Positions 1 to 12,496 of a stretch of 64,000 nucleotides of DNA are shown here, piece after piece. Position numbers and translations under genes: made by a program. Under the pieces are notes generated by a model that had not been told where the DNA came from, did no database searches, and was given only the letters and a program-made list of their open reading frames with translations. Source of the DNA: Microbacteriaceae bacterium (GTDB lineage: Bacteria; Actinomycetota; Actinomycetes; Actinomycetales; Microbacteriaceae); NCBI GenBank assembly GCA_004297935.1, contig SCRE01000023.1:1-64000 (forward strand), in the 5' to 3' direction. Within the stretch, counting starts at the first letter, position 1; each line of letters starts with the position of its first letter.

Positions 1-1
1 C

Positions 2-106
2 CTGGCCAAGCAATGGCGAGGCCTGGCAACCCGATACGACAAACTCGCCATCACCTACCGCGCCGCCGTGACAATCAGCGCAATCCTCACCTGGCTCCGC
101 ATATAG
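2..106 (+). pseudogene. IS5-family transposase, C-terminal fragment (truncated by window edge)
   Basis: Frame 2 reads LAKQWRGLATRYDKLAITYRAAVTISAILTWLRI*, a typical IS5-type transposase C-terminus. Confidence 0.7.
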
Positions 107-148
107 GAGACACGCCCTAGCGGGCGCCCATGCGATCGATGGCAGTGA

Positions 149-1201
<1,053 letters not shown>

Positions 1202-1274
1202 TCGGTGGCGCCCGGTGGGGTGATGCGACGCCGTTCCACAGTGCGCCACTTCGCGTAGCTTGCACCAGGCGTTG

Positions 1275-2029
1275 TCAAGTGGTTGTTGCAACGTGGAGGT
1301 ACTGGGCGAGTCGTTGTGCTGGGGTTTGGTAGTCGAGGGTCGGTCGTGGCCGGCGGTTGAGGGTGTCCTGCACCCGACGCAGGTCCCTGGCCGAATGGAC
1401 GGACAGGTCGGTGCTCTTGGCGAACCAGAATCGGAGCAGCCGGTTGAGATTCTCGTTACTGCCGCGCTGCCAGGGCGAGTGCGGGTCGCAGAAGAACAGC
1501 TTGGTATCCAACGCGAGCTGAATACGTTGATACTCGGCCAGCTCAACCCCACGGTCCCAGGTGATCGACCGGCGTAGATGATCGGGCAGGTTCCGCATTT
1601 GAGAAATCATCGCCGTGGCGACTTCATCGGCGGTATGCCGGCCTGGCAGGTGCAACAGAATCACGAATCGGCTGGAGCGTTCCACCAGGGTCCCGATCGC
1701 TGACTTGTTCGCCGTTCCCGTGATCAGGTCGCCGGGCACGGCACGATCGGCTGCGTCGGCGGGCCGGTCACTGATCGTGAATGCGTCGTGATAGATCGCC
1801 CGCCCTCGCCGATCGACGCTCGTGCGCGGCTTCCGTGCGGTGCGTTTCGTCGATAATCTCCGGGCCAGGTCTTGCCGTAAACCGCCGCGAGCCCGCACAT
1901 ACAACGCCTGCAGATCGTCTCGTGACTCACCCGACCAGTCTGGTCTGCCGGGTGCTCTCGGGCGAGCATGTCCGCAATCAGCTTCGGACTCCACCCCTCA
2001 TCCATCCAGGTCGTAACGTGTTCACACAA
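1275..2029 (-). pseudogene. IS30-family transposase, frameshifted
   Basis: N-terminal part in ORF 1724..2029 (SPKLIADMLAREHPADQTGRVSHETI) and catalytic part in ORF 1275..1994 (ITWDRGVELAEYQ, FCDPHSPWQRGSNENLNRLLRFW) lie in different frames. Confidence 0.85.
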
Positions 2030-2168
2030 ACCCGGGTTCTGTCTCAGCCTTGATCCACCGTCTGGGTGGGGGTTGGTGTGGGTGCCGTTACATGGAAATG
2101 CACTTCTGACGTGGAAAATAGTGGGTTTCTAAAGCCTCTATCACCGCGATCGGAAGAGCATCTCTCAG

Positions 2169-3235
2169 GTGAAAGCATCTCATGGAATCCTGCCCGTCTT
2201 CGATGACCCGAACCTCGTGTCGAACGCGGGCCTGTCACCGGTGCTGGCGCTGGCCGAGAAGGCCGGGCTCAGCGACCTCGTCACCGAGCATCTGGCACCG
2301 TTCGCGCCGTACCGGGAGGTGAAGACCCGCACGATCATCGGCGGGATGCTTGCCGGGGCGGACTCAATCGATGACCTGGACCGGCTGCGGGCGGGATCGA
2401 CGTCCCGGGTGCTGGGTGAGGTGCGTGCCCCGTCGACGATGGGCACGTTCCTGCGGAAGTTCACCCACGGGCACGTCCTACAGCTTGCCGCGGTGAACCG
2501 TCGTCTGCTGGCCGGGCTCACCGAAAGCAGCCCCGGACTGGTCGGCTCCGACGGGCTGGTGCTGGTCGACATGGACGACACGATCCGGGAAGTCCACGGC
2601 TACGAGAAACAGGCCGCCGCGTTCGGGTACTCGAAAGTGTAGGGCCTGAACGCGCTGATCATCACGATTAGCACCCCGACATCGCTGCCGGTGATCGGGG
2701 AGTTCTCCCTGCGCCGCGGGAACGTGCGTTCCGGCGACAACGACAACGCTGGCTGGTGGCCGACCCGGGCACTGACCACCACCGGCACGCTCACGACGGG
2801 ACGGCAAGCGCTGGCCCGTGGCGACGGCGCGTTCTGCACCCACGCCAACGTCGCCGCGGCACGGAAGGCGGGGACGTGGCTCTCGTTCACGATCCCGGCC
2901 TGGCCGACCGTGACCCGCGCGATCGGTCAGATCCCCGACGACGCGTGGGAGCCGATCCGCTACCCGAACGCGATCAAAGACCCCGATACGGGTGCGTTGA
3001 TATCCGACGCCGAGGTCGCCGAGATCGAGTTCACCGCGTTCACCTCTCACCCCAAGGACGAGCAGGTCACCTGCCGGCTCGTGGTGCGCCGGGTCAAACG
3101 CCTGAACGAAAGCACCAGGACCGGGCAGGACACCCTGTTCGACACCTACCGGTACCACGTGTTCATCACCAACAGCACCCTGGACACGGTCGAAGCCGAC
3201 CGCGTCCACCGGCAGCACGCGATCATCGAGAGACG
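2169..3235 (+). pseudogene. IS1380-family transposase with in-frame TAG at 2640-2642 and truncated 3' end
   Basis: MKASHGILPVFDDPNLVSNAGLSPVLALAEKAGL... GYSKV*GLNALIITISTPTSLPVIGEFSLRRGN... ADRVHRQHAIIER; both halves in the same frame. Confidence 0.8.
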
Positions 3236-3560
3236 GTATGGCCAGGACGTGCTGTATCGATGCCGCGTGCTGCCGGTGGCGCAGCGGCGTAACGGAACAG
3301 GGAATGGATCGCCGCCAGACGCGCGTTACGGGTGCGTGCCGTGTTGCCGCGTTCCCGCTCCAGGTGCGTCAGGAACGATCCGATGATGGGCCCATCCAGA
3401 TCGGTGAAGTCGAGCTGGCCGGGTTGTTCCCGGTTCGGGAACAGACGAACCCGATCAGCAACCGGATACTGTCTCGGTAGGCTGCCACGGTCCGTCACTC
3501 CCAATCGGAACAGTGGCTCACCCGACAACCGAACACTGGCTCCCACCCAGCGCAATATGT
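3223..3560 (-). pseudogene. tyrosine recombinase/integrase N-terminal fragment
   Basis: LDFTDLDGPIIGSFLTHLERERGNTARTRNARLAAIHSLFRYAA resembles a SAM-like N-terminal domain; catalytic domain absent. Confidence 0.55.
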
Positions 3561-3586
3561 AGTCAAGCTGCCTGGTGGTGTGCGTG

Positions 3587-4705
<1,119 letters not shown>

Positions 4706-4779
4706 TCACTGCCGGCGTATTTGCGTCAGTAGGCGTCATCGATCCGGTCGTTCAGCTCCTCGTCTGCTGGCGCGAAGCC

Positions 4780-5190
4780 GACCTCATGCGTTGCGCCGGC
4801 CGCGGCGATCCGTCCAGCTTTCTGCTCCATCGCGGACTGGTACCAGCGGGAGCTTGTGCCGTTGTAGGCGCGAACAAACAGGCGCCCGTCGACGACGGAT
4901 CAGATCCAAGTGGGTGTGCGTACGTGCTACCATCGGCGCGGAACGGCGCAATGTGCAGATCGTCGCTGCCGGCGATCGCGGCGATAGTGATCCTGTCCCA
5001 CGGGCTCATTCGGTGATTCTCCTCCCCCATACCATTTCTCATTCACCCGGTCGGCATCGAAGTGCCGGCCGATCAGGTCCGGCGCCCGCCACCGCCGCTT
5101 GCCTTGTCGGGTCGTGCAACGACGCCGATGCCCCGCACGAGCGACCAAAAGCTGTTCCCGCATCAGTGCCGCAACCGTGTTCACGCTCAC
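4780..5190 (-). pseudogene. IS3-family transposase OrfB remnant
   Basis: SVNTVAALMREQLLVARAGHRRRCTTRQGKRRWRAPDLIGRHFDADRVNEKWYGGG is IS3 OrfB-like; remainder broken into other frames. Confidence 0.6.
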
Positions 5191-5339
5191 CTTCCAGCCG
5201 GCCGCGGCCAGATCCGGCGTGGCTCAATATGTCCTCGCTGGACCGGCTCAGAGACCGTTGAGTACCTCTTGGTCACTGAAACCTCCGTGGTGCACAAACA
5301 ACGGGACATCACCAGGGACCCGGCCTCGTCCCACCACTC

Positions 5340-5840
5340 CTACTCGTCTTCTGAAAACGTTCGCCGAAGCCGCCCCTCGGCAATACTCTTTAGGTTGCCT
5401 GAAGCAACCCTTAGCTCCACTATTTCGCTGTTGCGGCTTCGTTCCCTGATCTCGCGTAAAATATCGCTAATCGTACGACCTCGCACAGCTGTTATGAAGA
5501 TGAAGCCGAATTGTTGCTCATACATCCCCGCAGCTGATACAAGTTCTTCCAGCTCATACGGATCACTCTCATAAATCGTCGCCTGCTCTCCCTTGGATTC
5601 TGCAGACAGTGCTTCTCTATTAGCATCAGCCAGTCTGTCGTGAGCCGCAATGAGTTGGAGCCAATCGTCTGATTCGAACCGCTTCCATTGGTCACGAACC
5701 GATGCAAGCAGTTCGGGTAACCCGCGATAGGGCCTCAAAGCGACGACTCCACTTGCCCAATTGAGGGAAGGGCTGCACTTATACAGCACCTCAAGCGCCT
5801 CTTGTTCCCGCATCTGGTTCCAGTCGCTAAGCGAAATCAT
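5340..5840 (-). CDS. OHCU decarboxylase-like protein (2-oxo-4-hydroxy-4-carboxy-5-ureidoimidazoline decarboxylase)
   Basis: MISLSDWNQMREQEALEVLYKCSPSLNWASGVVALRPYRGLPELL...AAGMYEQQFGFIFITAVRGRTISDILREIRERSRNSEIVELRVASGNLKSIAEGRLRR; UraD-type pattern. Confidence 0.7.
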   Translation of the reverse strand: MISLSDWNQMREQEALEVLYKCSPSLNWASGVVALRPYRGLPELLASVRDQWKRFESDDWLQLIAAHDRLADANREALSAESKGEQATIYESDPYELEELVSAAGMYEQQFGFIFITAVRGRTISDILREIRERSRNSEIVELRVASGNLKSIAEGRLRRTFSEDE

Positions 5841-6356
5841 TTGATCGTCACTCCTTAATCGAGGGTCTGAAAACGTCCGAGCCAGCCTGCAGCAGCAGCA
5901 AACGAGGCAGCCCCTATCCTGACCGGGAACTATTCGCGCAACACGGCCACCGCTGAATAGGACAACACGGTGAAAGTCATATAAAGGGTTGACGTAACCC
6001 ACGGTGATCTGCCCGACATCCGCGCAGCTATATATACCCTGCAATAGTTCTCTCTGGGCTCTCCACTTAAGCGGAGTAGGCACGACTTCTTGTGGTTGTC
6101 CGTCTGCCTCGTCAGCCACATACTGTGGTGGGATGAGTCTGGTTCCGGCTATATGGACAGCCCAAAGTTCTCTAATGATTGGCCCACACCACACTAGGAG
6201 TCCGATACGCCAACACGGTCTGAGCCGCCATAGGCCAGGACCATCGCGGTACCGGCATGCCACTATTGGATTACCTATTACGCCCTGCACTGCCCGGCAC
6301 ATGCTCTACCAGTCCGGACAGCGCACGACCCTGCACCCTAGACGCCGCCGACCCGA

Positions 6357-6794
6357 TCAGTGATAGTCAGGGAGCGTGTCCGGGACTTCTTCCGTGTAAA
6401 TGCGAATTTCCAACCCATCAGGATCCTTAATGTGGGGAATAGTCCATCCCAGATGGCCTTGATAACTGCCCTCGTTCTCAATGCCGAGCGCATTCAGGCG
6501 ATCTACCCATTCAGCCAATTGTGCTCGATCAGCGACACCGAGCGCGACAGGTCCCAGTCCTGGACTCGGCTCTCTCATCGCAGCGGCCGCCTTTGGATCA
6601 ATCATGAGAATTAGTCGCGCTCCTGATGAATGGATCAGGACCATTCCAGTACGTGTGCCATGATCGGTGAATTCCATAAGTTCATCGAAACCGAACACTC
6701 GTGTGTACCATTCGATACTGCGATCGAGATCGTTGACGGGGATACGAATATTGTGTAGTCCGGTCAGAGGTGGTGTAGGTACTGTGTTTACCAT
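6357..6794 (-). CDS. VOC (glyoxalase/bleomycin-resistance fold) family protein
   Basis: LHNIRIPVNDLDRSIEWYTRVFGFDEL...DPDGLEIRIYTE. Confidence 0.85.
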   Translation of the reverse strand: MVNTVPTPPLTGLHNIRIPVNDLDRSIEWYTRVFGFDELMEFTDHGTRTGMVLIHSSGARLILMIDPKAAAAMREPSPGLGPVALGVADRAQLAEWVDRLNALGIENEGSYQGHLGWTIPHIKDPDGLEIRIYTEEVPDTLPDYH

Positions 6795-7215
6795 TGGTAT
6801 TCCTTATCTGCGATAGATCCGAACAACAACGAACCGCATCATTCTGCTTGTCTTTCGCGCTGCTCAGTGTTACTTGTATTCCTGACTAGTTAGGGTTCAA
6901 TATCGCCGGCGGAGGACGTGCGCCCTCGTAAGGGGAAGGCCGCCCGATGGCACCGAGGCGAAGCAGGTACCAGCTATTCCGTCCCACCACGAGATTGAGG
7001 GCCGGCGAGGCCATATTGACGAGCGCGACTCGCGCGCCCGATAGATGACTCTTCGACTCCTCGCCGGTGGTCAGCATGTCCGTACCAACGCGTAGCAAGC
7101 GCGTAGCGATCTCGGTCTCCGACTCGAGCCATCATCATCTTCGATGTCTGTAATTTGTCACTCCCTTCTACATATTGGACAGAACTATTTCTCGACACGA
7201 CCAAGAACCAGCCGC

Positions 7216-7989
7216 CTATCCGCCCGGTAACGCTTCGAGCAGTTCTTGCGTATATTCATCTTTCGGCGCGGAGAAGATCTGATCGGTCGATCCCGTCTCT
7301 ACGACACGGCCGTTGTGAAGCACATAGACGCGCTTGCACAGATACCGGACAACGGCGAGATCATGACTCACAAAGAGAATTGAAAGTCCGAGGCGATCCT
7401 GCAATGTCTTGAGGAGATTGAGGATCTGTGCCTGAACGGATACGTCGAGCGCGGAGGTCGGCTCATCGCAGACCAGAATGTCCGACTTGACCGCCAAGGC
7501 TCGCGCGATCGCCACCCTCTGTTGCTGGCCCCCCGAGAACGAGCCTATGTGGCGCTTCAAGTCACGGGAGTCGAGTCCGACGAGTTCCATGAGCTCAACG
7601 ACACGCCACCTCCGCTCCGACGCTGTCTTGACCAGATGATGGATGGCCAGCCCTTCCCCGATGAGGTCTTCGACCGTCTGGCGCGGGTTCAAGCTTCCCC
7701 TAGGGTCCTGGAAAATCATCTGTACGCGTTGTCGATAGACGGCAAGATCTTTTCGCCTCATGTCACGGATGTCTCTTCCGTCAAGCCGAACACATCCAGA
7801 GTCGGGCTTGTCGAGGCGCATCACGCACCGCAACAAGGTCGTCTTTCCCGAGCCGGATTCTCCGACAAGCCCGACCGCCTCACCGTCGTTCACTTCAAGG
7901 CTGACCTCGTCGAGCGCCTTGTGGGTCGCCCCACCGAGCTTTCGAAATTGACGCGAGACCCCGTCAACTGTCAGCATGGCGCTCTCCAC
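7216..7989 (-). CDS. ABC transporter ATP-binding protein, DppF/OppF-like
   Basis: Walker A GESGSGKTT, signature SFSGGQQQRVAIARAL, Walker B DILVCDEPTSALD. Confidence 0.92.
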   Translation of the reverse strand: MESAMLTVDGVSRQFRKLGGATHKALDEVSLEVNDGEAVGLVGESGSGKTTLLRCVMRLDKPDSGCVRLDGRDIRDMRRKDLAVYRQRVQMIFQDPRGSLNPRQTVEDLIGEGLAIHHLVKTASERRWRVVELMELVGLDSRDLKRHIGSFSGGQQQRVAIARALAVKSDILVCDEPTSALDVSVQAQILNLLKTLQDRLGLSILFVSHDLAVVRYLCKRVYVLHNGRVVETGSTDQIFSAPKDEYTQELLEALPGG

Positions 7990-8959
7990 TCGTTATCCGA
8001 TCGTGTACGACGTGGCAAGCCACGGTGTGACCTGGTCCAACAGGCAGCAATTCCGGAGGCAGTACCTTGCATTTCTCTACCGCGAGAGGACATCTCGGGA
8101 AGAATGGACAGCCAGTAGGGCGTTCGCTCGGATGCGGAGGCGTGCCCGGAAGCGCAACCAACGGCTCAATCGGGCCGTTCATCCGAGGGCTCGCCCCGAT
8201 AAGGCCCACCGTGTATGGGTGGCACGGTGAACCGAGCATCTCCTGCGTAGACGCCGACTCCACGACGGTCCCCGAGTACATGACCAGGGCCCGATCGGCG
8301 AACGATGACACTACCCCGAGATCATGAGTGATGAAGAGTGTCGCAAGGCCACGCTCCCTGGTGACCTCTTCGAGGATCCGGAGGACCTGCGCTTGGACCC
8401 GAACGTCCAGTGCTGTCGTCGGCTCGTCGGCGATCAGAAGAGACGGATTATTGATCAGCGCCATGGCCAGCACAACTCGCTGCCGCATTCCCCCGGAGAA
8501 CTCATGCGGGTACGCCCGCATTCGGCTCCGCGCATTCGGGATCTGCAATTCTTCGAGGATCTCCAGCACGCGAGCCCTCGCCTCCCGACGCCCTACGCCG
8601 CGAATTCGGAGCGGCTCCGCCACCTGGTAACCGATCGTTTTCAGCGGATCAAGCGCCGTCAGAGGATCTTGAAACACCATGCTGATCTGATCGCCACGCA
8701 GCCCGGCCATCTTCTCTTCCGGTAGCGACAGAATGTCCCTACCGTCAAAATAGATGCTGCCCTGCAGCCGAATCGTGTTATCCAGCCTCATGATGGCGCG
8801 ACCGGTAACGGACTTGCCAGAGCCCGATTCGCCCACCAGGGCGACCCGTTCGCCGCGATTCAGACTAAAGCTCACGTCGGTGAGGATCTCGATCCTGCGC
8901 CCTTCCGAGCCCATAACCTCCGCACGCAGCCGGTCAACAACGAGAAGCGGAGAATTCAC
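7964..8959 (-). CDS. ABC transporter ATP-binding protein, DppD/OppD-like
   Basis: GTG start at 8959 (VNSPLLVVDRLRAEVMG...), GESGSGKSVT, EFSGGMRQRVVLAMAL, LLIADEPTTALD, C-terminal GCPFFPRCPLAVEKC. Confidence 0.92.
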   Translation of the reverse strand: MNSPLLVVDRLRAEVMGSEGRRIEILTDVSFSLNRGERVALVGESGSGKSVTGRAIMRLDNTIRLQGSIYFDGRDILSLPEEKMAGLRGDQISMVFQDPLTALDPLKTIGYQVAEPLRIRGVGRREARARVLEILEELQIPNARSRMRAYPHEFSGGMRQRVVLAMALINNPSLLIADEPTTALDVRVQAQVLRILEEVTRERGLATLFITHDLGVVSSFADRALVMYSGTVVESASTQEMLGSPCHPYTVGLIGASPRMNGPIEPLVALPGTPPHPSERPTGCPFFPRCPLAVEKCKVLPPELLPVGPGHTVACHVVHDRITSGERHADS

Positions 8960-9864
8960 TTTGTCCTCCAGATATGATCGGCGAACTCGGGGTTGATCCT
9001 GAGGTGCAGGAAATCTCCAAAGAATGCGAATGCTGCCGACGTCAGCGCAATGGCGAGCCCGGGGAAGAACACCACCCACCACGCCGTCGCGAAAAGGCCA
9101 GCTCCACTGCTCACCATCGCGCCCCACTCGGCCGAGGGCGGCTGAGCCCCTGCACCGATGAACGAGAGCCCGCCGATTGCCACGATCGTCGTCCCCAGAT
9201 CGCCTGCCCATTTCACCCAGAGAACAGGCAGGGCATTGGGAAGGACGTGCCCAAATATGACACGGAGCCTCGATGCGCCGAGGACTGTCGCACCATCCAC
9301 GAATCCCAGAGTCTTCGTCTCGGCGATGATCCCGGAGAGGATCCGTGCAGTCATCGGCCAACCCGTCACGATCAGCGCGATGACCGCCGTCTCGATGCTG
9401 GCGCCAAGCGACGCCGCGATTCCGAGCGCGATGACGAGTCCTGGGACTGATAAGCCGACATCGATGAATCGTAGAAACGGTTCCCTGATCCATCGCGGTC
9501 CCGTGGTCGACATTATTCCGAACGCAACGCCTATGGCGGCATAGCCGGCCACGACGACGAGTGCGGCAGGAATGGTCGTGCGGGAACCTGCTATGAGGCG
9601 CCATAAGACATCACGCCCTTGTTCGTCGGTTCCGAACCAATGCGTGGGGCTGGGTGCCTCGAGCGAGTCCTGTATATGACTGATGTAGACATTGGGCGCG
9701 AACATCGGACCTACAACGACCATCAGAAGAATTGCCGCGATCGCCATGATCGTCACGACATCCAACAGCGGCGACTCAGACGAGGGCCTGAACCACTTAG
9801 TAGCCTTTCGGAGTCCGATCGAGATCGAAGGAACGACTCCGGGCGATAATCTAGTCACAGTCAA
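8956..9864 (-). CDS. ABC transporter permease, DppC/OppC-like
   Basis: HWFGTDEQGRDVLWRLIAGSRTTIP typical of DppC; TTG start at 9864 overlapping upstream stop. Confidence 0.88.
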   Translation of the reverse strand: MTVTRLSPGVVPSISIGLRKATKWFRPSSESPLLDVVTIMAIAAILLMVVVGPMFAPNVYISHIQDSLEAPSPTHWFGTDEQGRDVLWRLIAGSRTTIPAALVVVAGYAAIGVAFGIMSTTGPRWIREPFLRFIDVGLSVPGLVIALGIAASLGASIETAVIALIVTGWPMTARILSGIIAETKTLGFVDGATVLGASRLRVIFGHVLPNALPVLWVKWAGDLGTTIVAIGGLSFIGAGAQPPSAEWGAMVSSGAGLFATAWWVVFFPGLAIALTSAAFAFFGDFLHLRINPEFADHIWRTK

Positions 9865-10910
9865 CTGCCAAACTCCACAGATCGTAGGCGAGGATCCCTG
9901 ACCACCTGCGCAATGTCCACGACATAGTTGGCCAGCACGACGATCAGACCGATCACGAGAACCCCTCCGAGCAGCGAGGGAATGTCCTTGTTCGCAACGG
10001 CGGTCAATAAGTATGAACCTATTCCCGGCCGATTGAAGATCGACTCGACCAACACTGCACCAGCGAACAAGGCACCAAACTCCACTCCGATTATGCTTAT
10101 GGCTGGCGTGAGAACTTGCGGCAGGACGTGATGCGTCACGAGCCGCCCCTTTTGCACACCGACAGCCCGCGCGACGGTGATATGGAGACGAGTGTCGACG
10201 CTGAGCATCTCCGCGCGGAGCACCCGGAACAGCTGGCCGCTGTAAGGAAGCGCGAGCGCAAACGCGGGAAGAATCAAGTGCCACACGCTATTTCCCACCG
10301 CGATGACATTGCCCGACAGCAAGGCGTCGAGAGTGCTGGCCCCCGTGATCTCGGGGACGCTCACCCCGAGTGAGACGTTGCCGGAGATCGGGAATATACC
10401 CAACTCCGAGGCCAGCACTTGTTGAAGCACCAACGCGAGCCAGAAAGAGGGTATCCCGGCCGCGACGATGACGAGCACTCGTCGTATGGTCTCTCCTGAA
10501 CGTGAGTGCCTGAGTGTCGACCATGCGGCGAGCGGGAAGGCTATCAAGATGACGATCAATGTGGCGGTGATCACCAGTTCTGCCGTCGACGGGATCACGG
10601 CCATGACCGAACTCAGCACGGGAGCGTGATTCATCTCTGAGGCACCCAAGTCACCGTGAGCAAGGCGACCGATGTAGTTCAGATATTGTTGAAAGACCGA
10701 GCCGGTCAGTCCCAGCCTGCGACGCACCTCCTCCACCTGCGTGAGAGAGGCCGTGGGCCCGGCGACGACGCGTGCCTCGTCGCCGGGAACCAACTTCGAG
10801 AGTATGAAGACCACGGTCACGATCACGAATATCGTGAGCACCGCGCTGGCAAGCTTTTCTAACCCATAGGTCAGCACTCTCCTCAACTGGAACATCTGAT
10901 CAACTCGCAC
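9861..10910 (-). CDS. ABC transporter permease, DppB/OppB-like
   Basis: LTIFVIVTVVFILSKLVPGDEAR...RRRLGLTGSVFQQYLNYIGRLAHGDLG; multispanning hydrophobic protein. Confidence 0.9.
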   Translation of the reverse strand: MRVDQMFQLRRVLTYGLEKLASAVLTIFVIVTVVFILSKLVPGDEARVVAGPTASLTQVEEVRRRLGLTGSVFQQYLNYIGRLAHGDLGASEMNHAPVLSSVMAVIPSTAELVITATLIVILIAFPLAAWSTLRHSRSGETIRRVLVIVAAGIPSFWLALVLQQVLASELGIFPISGNVSLGVSVPEITGASTLDALLSGNVIAVGNSVWHLILPAFALALPYSGQLFRVLRAEMLSVDTRLHITVARAVGVQKGRLVTHHVLPQVLTPAISIIGVEFGALFAGAVLVESIFNRPGIGSYLLTAVANKDIPSLLGGVLVIGLIVVLANYVVDIAQVVRDPRLRSVEFGS

Positions 10911-12496
10911 TACTTTTTCGCGAACTCGACTGCTTTGACGTCGAGCGTGCCATGTACGGGATTCACTTGAACTGAATTGCCCAGATTTGAGTCATATGCC
11001 CATATGTCAGCCGATTCGTAGAGATCTGCAGCGGGCATCTCCTTGGCCAGAATGAGCTGTGCCTGCTCGTACAGCTGGCATTGGGTCTTCTCATCCGAGG
11101 TCTTCAGAGCACGATTGACCAGGGAGTCGAATGTCGGGTCTGAGAAACCGGTTCTGTTGCTGCCCACCGCGGTCGAGAGGTAAAGCGTGCTCAACATGGT
11201 GCCCGCACCGGGGTAGGGCGGGGCGTCCGCAGCGAGGAACATCTCGGGAATGGTTGAGAAGCTCGAGAGAGATTGCAGATATGCCGGGAACTGCATCGGC
11301 GTCAGCTTCAGGTCGACTCCGATTCCTTTGAGGTCGGACTGCAGAAGGGTCGCTTCTTGAGCATTCTTCGCAGAATTCGGCTGGTACCCCAAGGTCAGAG
11401 TGAGATTGGAGATCCCCGCATCCTTGAGAACCTTCTTGGCCTCCGCAAGGTTCTGCTTCGACGGCGGCTCCGGCGGCCTACATGACACCGATGATGGCAG
11501 CGGACCCGTCGCGATGATGCCCAAGCCCTGTCGAATTTTCTCGAGCCCAGCATTGTAGTCGTACGCGAGGCGGACGGCCTTGCGGACGGCGATGTTCGAC
11601 GTTGGTCCCTGCGACGTGTTGAAGTAGATGTAGACCTGAGCGCCGTCGCGCAGTTTCTTCAATGTGATCCCGCGCTGCCCTTTGAGCGTGGCGGCGGACG
11701 TGGTGTCGATCTTGCCGATGCTCACATTTCCGGCTTTGATGCTAGCCGCAGTGGTGCTCGCTTGATCGCTTTCCAGGAACATGAATTTTGCCGGACGATG
11801 AGAATTGAACGCCCAATACTTCGGATACCGCTTCGTGATCACCTGAGTCGTCGACACGCTCGACAGGGTGTATGGGCCGGATCCGGCGTCGTTCTTATTG
11901 AGCCATGCCTGGCCGTCATCTGTTCCCTGGTGGGCAGACACCAACCGCGACTCGACGATGTAGATGTTGCTGAGCGCGCCCAGGAATAAGGTACTCGGCC
12001 GCTTCAGATGTATGACGAGATGCGTCGGATCGACAACATGTGTAGATGCGTAGTCCGAAAGCGTGCTGGCAACCCCGACAGCTAGCTTGACATCTCGATT
12101 GAGGGTATAGGCGACATCTTTCGCTGTGACCCTTGATCCATCATGGAAAATGACACCGCTGCGAAGAGTGACGCTTATGCTCAACACGTCTGCCGCAACT
12201 TTGTATGATCTCGCGAGCTCGGGGACGATCTCGTTCTTTTGATCGTAGGAGATCAGAGTGTCATACAGAGCCTGATCGACACTCGCAGTTTCGGAGAAGT
12301 CCGCGTGGACGGGGTCGAGCGAGGCGAGAGCCCCTGAGTGGGAATAAACAACGGATTGATTGCTGGCTTGGGAGCTATTGCTGTGGCTGTTGGTCTCTCC
12401 TGTACCGGTACAGGCCGTGAGAGCAAGGACCGCAATCAGCCCCAGACCCATCAATGGTCTGCGGCCGGACAACCGCACGGATCGTAATCTAGTCAT
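10910..12496 (-). CDS. ABC transporter substrate-binding lipoprotein, DppA/OppA family
   Basis: Lipobox LALTACTG, SBP_bac_5-like YDTLISYDQKNEIVPELARSYKV. Confidence 0.9.
   Translation of the reverse strand: MTRLRSVRLSGRRPLMGLGLIAVLALTACTGTGETNSHSNSSQASNQSVVYSHSGALASLDPVHADFSETASVDQALYDTLISYDQKNEIVPELARSYKVAADVLSISVTLRSGVIFHDGSRVTAKDVAYTLNRDVKLAVGVASTLSDYASTHVVDPTHLVIHLKRPSTLFLGALSNIYIVESRLVSAHQGTDDGQAWLNKNDAGSGPYTLSSVSTTQVITKRYPKYWAFNSHRPAKFMFLESDQASTTAASIKAGNVSIGKIDTTSAATLKGQRGITLKKLRDGAQVYIYFNTSQGPTSNIAVRKAVRLAYDYNAGLEKIRQGLGIIATGPLPSSVSCRPPEPPSKQNLAEAKKVLKDAGISNLTLTLGYQPNSAKNAQEATLLQSDLKGIGVDLKLTPMQFPAYLQSLSSFSTIPEMFLAADAPPYPGAGTMLSTLYLSTAVGSNRTGFSDPTFDSLVNRALKTSDEKTQCQLYEQAQLILAKEMPAADLYESADIWAYDSNLGNSVQVNPVHGTLDVKAVEFAKK

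Noticed and set aside
5841-6302. N-terminal extension of the OHCU ORF as a novel domain
   Set aside because: No recognisable motif and irregular composition; ATG at 5840 gives the normal family N-terminus, so I treat the upstream part as unassigned or degenerate
6886-7204. Short ORFs between the VOC gene and the DppF-like gene
   Set aside because: Fragmented in two frames with no family I can name; possibly decayed coding sequence, not annotated
8960-9604. N-terminal extension of ORF 7964..9604
   Set aside because: Open-frame read-through into the permease gene; the ATPase plausibly starts at GTG 8959
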